Assembly: GCA_028565635.1 (NCBI GenBank)
Contig: JAOXYB010028789.1
Coordinates: forward strand, 1 to 15,176
Direction of reading: 5' to 3'
Source of the DNA: Phoronis ovalis
Lineage: Eukaryota; Phoronida; Phoronidae
Length of the DNA: 15,176 nt
Shown: piece by piece, positions 9,801 through 14,903 of the stretch
Layout of the letters: each line of letters begins with the position of its first letter
Numbering within the stretch: the stretch's first letter is position 1
The notes under the pieces: model-generated
Databases searched by the model: none
Told to the model about the DNA's origin: nothing
Seen by the model: the letters and a program-made list of their open reading frames with translations, nothing else
Position numbers and translations under genes: made by a program

Positions 9801-12587
9801 ACGTCATAATAATACCTTCAGTTTTTATCCGATCTGTTTCATATTTGGTGCAGAGTAAGTCCAGGTCGCAGTACATACTATTTGTACTTTTGACCTTGAT
9901 TACTTCCAATATGGCTGACTGGCGGCCATGTTTGTTCTCGAGAGGGTACATAACATTGTGTTTATAGCCGCGATTCATAGATGGTTCTAGGCAGACTATA
10001 GGTTGGTGGGCGTAATAGGCTAGGTGACATTTTAAAATGACCTTGACAAGTAGGTCAAGTGTCGTTATGAAACTTTGACATTTTTTGCCATGCATAACAC
10101 TTTCTTTGTCTTGCAATAACTACTTCAGTTTTTATCCGATTAGCTCCATATTCGGTACAGAATAGGAGCAAGTCAAAGTACAGGTTATGTGTAATATTGA
10201 CCTGGATTACTTCCAATATGGCTGACTGGCGGCCATGTTGGTATGCGAGATTGCACATCGTAATAACAGCTTCACTTTTTATCTGGTCAGTTTCATGTTC
10301 GGCACAGAGTAAGTCCATGTCGCAGTACATGCTATGTGTAATTTTGACCTAGATTACTTCCAATATGGCCAACTGCCGGTACGATAGTTCAACAGTTTTT
10401 ACCGTGCGTAACACTTTCTTTGTCTCACAATAACTGCGTCAGTTTTTTATCCGATCAGCTACATATTCGGTACAAAGTACAGGTTGTATGTAATATTGAC
10501 CCGGATTACTTCCAATATGGCTGACTGGCAGCCATGTTTGTTCCTGAAAGGGCACGTTATAATAACAGCTTTAGTTTTTATCCGATCAGCTTCTTATTTG
10601 GTGCAGAGTAAGTACGGGTACCAGTACATGCTTTGAGTAATTTTGACATAGATTACTTCCAATATGGCCAACTGGTGGCCATGTTTGTTCCCAAGAAAGC
10701 ACACAACGTTGCATCTATCGCCGCGAAAATGAAGCACTGCCTGGACGATTCAAAGGTGGTTCTAGGAAAGCCATAGGTTGGTGGGAATAATAGGCTAGAT
10801 GATATTTTAAAATGACCTTGACAAGTAGGTCAAATGATGGTACGAATCTTCGACACTTTTTACCGTACACAACACTTTTGTCTCACAATAACTGCATCTG
10901 GTTTTTTTAGCCGATCAGCTCCATATTCAGTACAGAGTAAGTACAGGTTATGTATAATATTGACCCACATTACTTCCAACATGGCCGACTAGTGGCCATA
11001 TTTGTTCCTGAGAAGGTATGCATTTATAGCCGCAAAGACGAAGCGCTACTTGGACAATTTAAAGGTGGTTTTAAGAAGGCCATAGGTTGGTAGCCCAATG
11101 AGTCACTTTTTCACAAATTGATCCCTAAAAATGGATTGACTTTTCACAGAAATGCCCATAGAGATTGGCTCACTTTTCAACAAACCCTAAAAATATGTCG
11201 TTTTTTTGCAATTTTATTTAAAAGTAGCAATTCCAGGGAATTTTTTCAAGAAAAAAACTAAAAAATTGGTCCTCTTTTGTGACAGAAAACCCTAAAAATG
11301 GGTCAATTTTTGAGACCAAAATCCTTAAAAATGGGTGGATATTTTGAGTTTGAGCTGCACATACCCATCTAAAAATATGGTCAGTTCTCCCCCGGGGGTA
11401 ATGCATCAGACGGCAGATACAGTCATTTTGAATGAGAGTACCCCACAATGATAAACCAGATTATAATGTATGATGTATTCTATTCCTTTCTAATGCAAAA
11501 AAAATAGTGTTAAAAAATATAATCCTACACATTGGATGGGCATTAGACATGACAAATGTCTTGTTTACATTGCAGGAATGCGGGTTTAACCTTGTACTGT
11601 TATACAAAAAACATTCTGAAATTTCAATTAGAAACAGTTCTAGTAATAACATTGTTTTCTATACATTTGAGATTAGCTAAATTAATCACTAGTTTTGACA
11701 TATGCAGAATATATTTAAGTGGAGGATATTGCTCTCTATGCTTAGTTTACTAAAAAGATGCTGCTTCTTTTTTATTTGCAGCGGGAAACTATTCTCGCAT
11801 CGTCGAATGAAAGAAGATGTCAATAATGTTGAGATCAATAATCCCCTGTATTTGAAGGATGACGATGAAGATTTGGAGGAGGGAGAAAATCCTTTTAAAC
11901 CTTTTGAGCCAGAGAAGGTAACACTACTGCATTTTAATAGTTGACGTTTCTGTGGGTAAATTGGGGTATCTTTTATGACTACAAAATGAAAAAATGTAAT
12001 AGATATATGCAAAAAAAAGTATGTTTTAAATAATGGAAAATGTTCTTTTCAAATATGTAAAGTACTTTCACTATTTCGAAATATTACGAGGCATGTGTTA
12101 CGTGTCTCAGAATATTACTTGTAAGGTGCTCAAATGCTCAATAAGAAGTATCACTTGAGGCTTAGTAAATAAAAATTACGTTCTCAAGATTACATTTTTA
12201 TGCTAATGTGGACCGTAATACAAAATCAAAACAAAATTAATGTATTTAATAAAATATGTACCTCATTATAATCGATATTAAATGTGAGTAAAAGAAAAAA
12301 TATATTATAACATGTTTATATTTACCAGAAATCCAACTAATAGAAATTTTGAATTTGTGTTCTAAATTTAAAAACAAAATGATGCAGTTTCCCCTAACTA
12401 GCCCAACTCTGGGTATTCAATGCCCTCTTCCTTCTGTTTAATATTCAAGAAACTTATTTTATAAAAAAATGCTTTTTCATTACAGGCCACAAATTTTGAG
12501 AATCCCATGTATTCAGTGCAGCATGAAACTGGTGCACTCTTATCAGAGAAGAAGCAACTCCTTGAGTTGGATAATGATGCAGAATAA
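723..12587 (+). CDS. LRP1: LRP1-like low-density lipoprotein receptor-related protein, C-terminal part (9 spliced exons)
   Basis: The joined exons are 723-899, 1093-1303, 2002-2109, 3161-3271, 3381-3514, 4052-4268, 7357-7527, 11782-11917 and 12486-12587. The sum is 1367 bases: two bases finishing an upstream codon, then 454 codons and TAA. Every junction keeps frame and every intron is GT-AG. Numbering residues from the first whole codon (725), the protein shows the end of a YWTD propeller (1-55), seven EGF-like repeats (about 63-329), a linker, a transmembrane helix (348-371) and an 83-residue tail. The tail holds NPLY (396-399), NPF (412-414), NPMY (427-430), ETGALL (435-440) and EKKQLL (442-447). 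Family knowledge: LRP1 is a large cell-surface endocytic receptor for lipoproteins, protease-inhibitor complexes and matrix proteins, and its NPxY motifs bind PTB adaptors. The order of domains and the tail alignment favour LRP1 (or its paralogue LRP1B) over LRP2, LRP4 and LDLR. The N-terminal part lies outside the window, so ligand-binding repeats cannot be judged. Confidence 0.92.
1093..1303 (+). CDS. LRP1: LRP1-like exon 2: EGF repeat after propeller plus first half of the next EGF
   Basis: The acceptor is ctatgtcataacag at 1079-1092 and the donor is GTAAGT at 1304. It encodes residues 59-128 plus two bases of codon 129. The first EGF-like repeat runs from RCKTSTPC to NGTMC with six cysteines. 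It includes the CVCQDGYWLNGTMC segment that corresponds to the CxCPxGxxLxNGTC ending of propeller-associated EGF modules. The second EGF repeat starts at TCHCKNNGTC and is cut by the intron between its fourth and fifth cysteines. Sequons NMT and NGT (twice) suggest N-glycosylation in the extracellular region. Confidence 0.9.
1304..2001. other. Intron, no gene content
   Basis: This AT-rich intron lies between exons 2 and 3. The only distinct element is an 11-bp tandem repeat (TGAAGTGAGTA, about 2.7 copies) at 1590-1619. No coding similarity is seen on either strand. Confidence 0.7.
1590..1619. repeat. Short tandem repeat, 11-bp unit
   Basis: The unit TGAAGTGAGTA is repeated head to tail about 2.7 times inside the intron between exons 2 and 3. 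Confidence 0.85.
2002..2109 (+). CDS. LRP1: LRP1-like exon 3: EGF half-repeats
   Basis: The acceptor is cctactttattctag ending at 2001 and the donor is GTTAGT at 2110. This 108-base exon is symmetrical (phase 2 in, phase 2 out). It encodes the Cys5-Cys6 end of one EGF repeat (CRTGFSGSSC) and the Cys1-Cys4 start of the next (ICYNYCLNKGSC to NC). It corresponds to the run of tandem EGF repeats just outside the membrane in LRP1. The open frame continues a few codons into the intron before a stop at 2138, so the donor is required. Confidence 0.9.
2157..2173. repeat. AT dinucleotide microsatellite
   Basis: Seventeen bases of alternating A and T, just inside the donor side of the intron after exon 3. 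Confidence 0.9.
2830..2930 (+). repeat. Solo fragment of the hairpin-headed dispersed repeat
   Basis: The stretch holds GGGTGGGC, then GGCTAGGTGATATTTTAAAA and TGACCTTGAAAATGGGTCAA, ending near GACATTTTTGCCC. These match the second module of the arrays at 5340, 9241 and elsewhere, in the same order and orientation. No first module or start hairpin is seen nearby. Confidence 0.8.
3161..3271 (+). CDS. LRP1: LRP1-like exon 4: EGF half-repeats
   Basis: The acceptor is acatatttacag ending at 3160 and the donor is GTAAGT at 3272. At 111 bases it has the same phase 2/phase 2 design and cysteine layout as exon 3: CQPGFNGARC closes one EGF, then MCLNYCQNFGYC to PDC opens the next. Likeness to exon 3 in length, phase and content points to an old tandem exon duplication. 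It is too short and too free of an in-frame start to be seen as a stand-alone ORF; it is recognised only by splicing and homology. Confidence 0.9.
3381..3514 (+). CDS. LRP1: LRP1-like exon 5: end of one EGF and most of the next
   Basis: The acceptor is gtgtttttacag ending at 3380. The donor at 3515 is the weaker GTATAT. The exon encodes CNYNFEGDLC (end of an EGF) and then PCINHCSESALC to HCICGPGFT, so the next repeat is nearly complete. It leaves in phase 1, just before the Gly-Pro-Lys-Cys that finishes the repeat in exon 6. This matches the LRP1 repeat with a C..YC....C layout followed by a C.C....GPKC ending. The intron before it is only 109 bases, the shortest in the window. Confidence 0.88.
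3515..4051. other. Intron, no gene content
   Basis: A 537-base AT-rich intron between exons 5 and 6. Short open frames here have no recognisable similarity and lack splice support. Confidence 0.75.
4052..4268 (+). CDS. LRP1: LRP1-like exon 6: two membrane-proximal EGF repeats
   Basis: The acceptor is ttggtcttgtag ending at 4051 and the donor is GTAAGC at 4269. It encodes residues 248-318. GPKC closes the previous EGF. A full six-cysteine EGF follows (KCETKSKEIITC to PATNC), then the first part of the last EGF (LCGIAYCFNQGTC and onward). The last EGF has two cysteines more than the usual six (CDKC and GIC). NCS and, across the next junction, NCT are possible glycosylation sites. The frame is open upstream of the acceptor as far as 4015, but those residues do not match LRP. 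Confidence 0.9.
4611..4700 (-). repeat. Possible tRNA-derived SINE head
   Basis: Read on the minus strand, TAGCGTGTCGGAG (4685-4673) resembles an RNA polymerase III A box. GGTTCAATTTT (4633-4623) resembles a B box and is followed by GCCCGGGACAC. Box starts are 52 bases apart, a little more than in most tRNA genes. No full tRNA cloverleaf is evident, so a decayed SINE or tRNA relic fits better than a working tRNA. Confidence 0.4.
5340..6850 (+). repeat. Hairpin-headed dispersed repeat block 1
   Basis: The block starts CTTTTTATGGCC with a start hairpin (CAC-ATA-GTG inner stem). It then alternates two modules. Module P (about 150 bases) contains TTATCCGATCAGCTTCATA, a GGTACAGGGTAAATACAGG region and an ATGGCC-N7-GGCCAT hairpin; copies begin near 5440, 5760, 6068, 6225 and 6540. 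Module Q (about 170 bases) contains GGCCATAGGTTGGTGGGC, GGCTAGGTGACATTTTAAAA, a GACCTTGAAAAGTGGGTCAA region and TAACACTTTCTTTG; copies lie near 5590, 5900, 6370 and 6690. One P copy (near 6225) follows another directly without Q. Copies are well diverged, so the block is old. Minus-strand open frames here are read-through of the repeat. Confidence 0.9.
7357..7527 (+). CDS. LRP1: LRP1-like exon 7: end of last EGF, juxtamembrane linker and transmembrane helix
   Basis: The acceptor follows a T-rich tract (taatttttttaatttttag, ending 7356) and the donor is GTAGGT at 7528. The exon opens with CTDKWKGNRC, the end of the last EGF repeat. A short linker (QIFNPAATANTGLSVADM) comes next. A hydrophobic run follows, rich in Val, Ile and Leu (residues 348-371, AAAVIVPLIV onward), and then the stop-transfer sequence YKRKYG. 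This is the single-pass type I anchor of LRP1; in the family this region is shed and then cut by gamma-secretase. The YKRK start of the tail parallels YKRR in vertebrate LRP1. Confidence 0.93.
7879..8640 (+). repeat. Hairpin-headed dispersed repeat block 2 (degenerate)
   Basis: The block starts TTTCTTATGTCC with a start hairpin whose inner stem is CCAC-ACA-GTGG (7892-7902). It has one fairly full Q module (about 7985-8150) and three worn P modules (near 8160, 8285 and 8490). One clear ATGGCC-N7-GGCCAT hairpin remains at 8369-8387. Many small deletions and a T-rich insert near 8460 make this the most decayed block. Confidence 0.8.
9158..9199. repeat. Tandem repeat, three 14-bp units
   Basis: The unit TGGGTTTCTTGTTG is repeated three times (9158, 9172, 9186), with a single change (GTAG) at the end of the last copy. 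It lies about 40 bases before repeat block 3. Confidence 0.9.
9241..11098 (+). repeat. Hairpin-headed dispersed repeat block 3 (longest)
   Basis: The block starts ATTTTTATGCCC with an intact compound hairpin (ATGCCC/GGGCAT outer arms, CCAC-ATA-GTGG inner stem, 9248-9274). P modules begin near 9345, 9670, 9820, 10125, 10275, 10440, 10568 and 10900. Q modules lie near 9490, 9970 and 10700, with a partial one at 11010-11098. Several P modules follow each other with little or no Q; the junction at about 10380 deletes most of a Q. A GTC trinucleotide run sits at about 9290-9308. The longest minus-strand open frame (9487-10116) is made wholly of P and Q copies. Confidence 0.92.
11100..11400. repeat. 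Dispersed repeat with CCCTAAAAATGGRT units
   Basis: CCCTAAAAATGGATTGAC, CCCTAAAAATATG, CCCTAAAAATGGGTCA, CCTTAAAAATGGGTGG and CTAAAAATATGG recur between 11120 and 11380. Each is spaced by diverged sequence, and the stretch ends in CTCCCCCGGGGG. It abuts the end of dispersed-repeat block 3. It has the look of a worn interspersed element with internal repetition; I cannot name the family. Confidence 0.65.
11782..11917 (+). CDS. LRP1: LRP1-like exon 8: cytoplasmic tail with first NPxY and an NPF motif
   Basis: The acceptor is tcttttttatttgcag ending at 11781. The donor is GTAACA at 11918, in phase 0. The exon encodes residues 376-421. It starts GGKLFSHRRM, which lines up with the GAKGFQHQRM region of vertebrate LRP1. 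VEINNPLY then lines up with the first LRP1 NPxY (VEIGNPTY), the PTB-domain adaptor and phosphotyrosine site. An acidic stretch (DDDEDLEEGE) and ENPFKPFEPEK follow. NPF is the core ligand of EH domains (Eps15/EHD family), and EPEK takes the place of DPDK before the second NPxY. The exon is separated from exon 7 by a 4.25-kb intron of repeats. Confidence 0.93.
11918..12485. other. Intron between the two tail exons
   Basis: A 568-base, very AT-rich intron in phase 0. No repeat block, exon or RNA gene is seen in it. Confidence 0.8.
12486..12587 (+). CDS. LRP1: LRP1-like exon 9: C-terminal end of tail with second NPxY and stop
   Basis: The acceptor is gctttttcattacag ending at 12485. The coding part encodes ATNFENPMYS and ends in LELDNDAE followed by TAA (12585-12587). 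FENPMY is a complete FxNPxY endocytosis signal and aligns with TNFTNPVY of LRP1. Two acidic di-leucine signals of the [DE]xxxL[LI] type, ETGALL and EKKQLL, follow. The second is the counterpart of EKRELL in LRP1, and I do not recall a counterpart of the first. The Tyr after the NPxY is followed by SVQ, so the overlapping YxxL signal of LRP1 (YATL) is absent. Confidence 0.93.
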   Translation, partial: ATNFENPMYSVQHETGALLSEKKQLLELDNDAE

Positions 12588-12675
12588 AAAAGTCTTCATC
12601 GCTTAATACGTGTACTCAGAAAAGTGTTTTACCTTTCATATTAAGAGAAATAGATTTTTTAAATGAAAATTTCGA

Positions 12676-12681
12676 AATAAA
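12676..12681 (+). promoter_or_regulatory. Candidate proximal polyadenylation signal
   Basis: AATAAA lies 89 bases after the stop codon and is followed by T-rich sequence (TTTTATTCTGTTGTTATT). Its use would give a short 3' UTR without the stem-loop cluster. Confidence 0.45.
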
Positions 12682-13192
12682 AAGATAACTTTCAGTTTTA
12701 TTCTGTTGTTATTTAACAGTTTTAAGAAAATATTTAAAACTAAAATCTATATAATCCAACCTGAATATGTAATTATTATGAAACCCAAGGAGAATCTGTC
12801 TGCTTTGTCTGGTACACCTGCAGTGTCAATGGCATTTGTAAATATTTAAAAGTTCTATCAATTAGATTAAAGGAATCGCTTATTAGGCCTAGTCATAGTA
12901 AGTTTTATAATTGACACAAGATGTATAAATAGATTCAGTTGAAGTTTACAGGAAGGCTATTATGCTGTGGCATGTTGCATGACTCGCCAAAGTTTTTAAC
13001 TGGTAGGTTTTCAAATCAGTAACAACTGCAAGGAAGTAAATTTTGCAATTTTAGCAAATGTGTGACTTTAAAAGATTTGCCCATATTTTTGCAATGCAGA
13101 TCAGTTGTGCTATTGTTTATCAACTTTGACAACTGCTTATTACAAAGGTAATTTATTGTTTGTATTTGTTTATTTTTATATATGTATATTGT

Positions 13193-13214
13193 GGTCGCTC
13201 TTAGAGGGAGCACC
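13193..13214 (+). repeat. Bulged stem-loop copy 1
   Basis: Lower stem GGT/ACC, bulged C13196, upper stem GCTCT/GGAGC (one T-G pair), loop TAGAG. The GC/GC outer pair of the upper stem replaces the AC/GT found in copies 2-5. Confidence 0.75.
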
Positions 13215-13259
13215 CCTGTATATAAAGTATTCGCTGGACAATAATGTACATATTTACAT

Positions 13260-13281
13260 AAAAAAAAAATATATATATATA
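13260..13281. repeat. A run followed by TA microsatellite
   Basis: Ten A residues followed by alternating TA, ending directly before stem-loop copy 2. Confidence 0.9.
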
Positions 13282-13282
13282 G

Positions 13283-13304
13283 GGTCACTCCAAGATGGAG
13301 TACC
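13283..13304 (+). repeat. Bulged stem-loop copy 2
   Basis: Lower stem GGT/ACC, bulged C13286, upper stem ACTCC/GGAGT fully Watson-Crick, loop AAGAT. Confidence 0.78.
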
Positions 13305-13358
13305 TAAGTGTTCAAAATTTGTTATTAAATGCAAGTACCCTACATTGTTGTTAGTTTA

Positions 13359-13384
13359 AGGGTCACTCTAAGATATAGTACCCT
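13359..13384 (+). repeat. Bulged stem-loop copy 3
   Basis: Lower stem AGGGT/ACCCT fully paired, bulged C13364, upper stem ACTCT/ATAGT with one C-T mismatch, loop AAGAT. Confidence 0.75.
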
Positions 13385-13478
13385 ATGTGGGTGTAACCCG
13401 TAAACTTAATGGAGTGCTAATAATTTGCATAATATGGTAAATAAAGACCCACGATTGAGTCAATAAATTGTAAATATT

Positions 13479-13502
13479 AGGTCACCTTTAGATGGGGTAC
13501 TT
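13479..13502 (+). repeat. Bulged stem-loop copy 4
   Basis: Lower stem AGGT/ACTT (one G-T pair), bulged C13483, upper stem ACCTT/GGGGT. The third pair is C-G where other copies have T-A. The loop is TAGAT. Confidence 0.75.
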
Positions 13503-13758
13503 ACTGTGATAGCATAAGGCCACACTATGTATGCCATAAAAACGCTGCTCTACCAATAGGAAAGCTATACATTTTTGTCATTAAATCCATAGCATAATAG
13601 AATTTTTTGAAACAAAACGTAAGCTTTAAAACCTTGTACGCTATTCAGAATGCTTGCCATATAAATTATTAAACTGTCTTGTTTTTTTTGCAAGTTGTAT
13701 TTTCGAATTTACTGTCTGACATTATTGGAAATCTGCATTTATATGAAATATTATATTT

Positions 13759-13784
13759 GAAGTCACTCTAAGAGGGAGTACTTC
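13759..13784 (+). repeat. Bulged stem-loop copy 5
   Basis: Lower stem GAAGT/ACTTC fully paired, against AGGGT/ACCCT in copy 3. Bulged C13764, upper stem ACTCT/GGAGT, loop AAGAG. Confidence 0.78.
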
Positions 13785-13910
13785 GTGTGATATTAATCAA
13801 GTGATCATTTTATACATAGCTAATATTTGTGTCTTAGTAACACCAGGGTAGTATTATACAATTTTATATGTCGATATTATATTCTTATAAGCGTGTTTTT
13901 GTATCATATT

Positions 13911-13934
13911 TAGTCGCTTTTAGATGGAGCACAA
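13911..13934 (+). repeat. Bulged stem-loop copy 6
   Basis: Lower stem TAGT/ACAA with one A-A mismatch, bulged C13915, upper stem GCTTT/GGAGC with two T-G pairs, loop TAGAT. As in copy 1, the outer pair of the upper stem is G-C. Confidence 0.7.
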
Positions 13935-14176
13935 ATCATGATCAAAATCTTTTATATAGTAAACACAGTTTTATGAAAAAATGAGGTAATGTTAAATTTG
14001 ACACAGAAATTGTATCAAACATATTCGGTAGATAGGGGATTACAAAAACATGAAATGACAAGTTTTTATTTTGTATGGTATTGTGAGGTCTGAAAGTTAA
14101 ATATGTTCTAATAGCAGTGTAATTGACTTACTTACTTGACATAATTATGCTTGTGTTTATTATATCTGCTAAGCTT

Positions 14177-14182
14177 AATAAA
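14177..14182 (+). promoter_or_regulatory. Candidate distal polyadenylation signal
   Basis: AATAAA is followed within 40 bases by GT-rich sequence (TTTTGGATG, CTGTGCTTTC). Its use would place all six stem-loops inside the 3' UTR. Another AATAAA at 14545-14550 is an alternative. Confidence 0.3.
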
Positions 14183-14713
14183 AATCTACTCTTTTGGATG
14201 AAAACATCTGTGCTTTCATAAAATGTAAGAAAAATTGATGCTACTTTTTAAGTTACCATTGCATTTCGTAAATTTCATTTTCTAATATTAGTTGGTACTA
14301 ATCAATGTTTAACATGCTCGTCTTTTTGCATTTTTAGCAGACTATAGTATATGAATTCTCTTTATTCACGAATTATATTTGCTTGGTGTACAAACTGCAA
14401 GAATTTCAAATGGTTATAACTTAGATGTAATTTTTTTGTCAATTTATAATAGAATTTGTTTTGTCATGACATGGATTGTATGTAATTTTAATATTTTAGA
14501 TATTTAATGACTGATCATTTGTTAAAATGTTAAAACAAGAATGAAATAAAGAGATGAAATTATACTCCTTATATGAGTCTTGAATTTCTTGTAATAATTA
14601 TACTGTTTTAGTAGTTAACTCAATCTAAGTAAGCTCAGTTGTTGTGTTCCCCTTTGTATACAGTATATAATGCCTTTACGAATATACTCTTCGTCCTATA
14701 TCCTTAGAGTCAA

Positions 14714-14810
14714 AGTAGTTCTACGTTCTGGGTGGCTCTGAGGCTTGTGGTTATATATGCTGTAGTTACACACATTCTGGGTGGCTCTGAGATATGTGGT
14801 TATATATATG
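14714..14810 (+). repeat. Tandem duplication, about 46-48 bp unit
   Basis: Two adjacent copies share TTCTGGGTGGCTCTGAG, TGTGGTTATATATG and a GTAGTT start. The first is at about 14714-14761 and the second at about 14762-14810. Confidence 0.85.
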
Positions 14811-14903
14811 CTAGCAGCTACATGTATATAGAAAATGGTCTATCAGAGTTTATCTTTTAGACTTGCTATAAGTCCTGGATTTGCTTTAATTATTATTATT
14901 TTA

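Larger units (their letters stand above)
7528..11781. other. Longest intron (4.25 kb), mostly repeats
   Basis: This intron separates the membrane-helix exon from the first tail exon. It contains dispersed-repeat blocks 2 and 3, a 14-bp tandem repeat (9158-9199), the CCCTAAAAATGGRT repeat (11100-11400), and GATGGGCAT motifs at 8734 and 11535. The stretch 8650-9240 is AT-rich with nothing recognisable apart from these. No coding exon is seen on either strand. Confidence 0.75.

Noticed and set aside
11218-11448. Minus-strand 76-residue open frame as a gene
   Set aside because: It lies mostly within the CCCTAAAAATGGRT repeat and reads the repeat units; no domain is recognised.
12588-13190. Further stem-loop copies nearer the stop codon
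   Set aside because: Searched by eye for the WAGAK loop with GTC and GAGY arms and found none before 13193 or after 13934.
13193-13934. Iron-responsive elements
   Set aside because: The bulged C and five-pair stem are present, but no copy has the CAGUGN loop, and the loop here is a five-base WAGAK.
13193-13934. CRISPR-like array
   Set aside because: Only six diverged units with irregular spacing, in spliced animal DNA.
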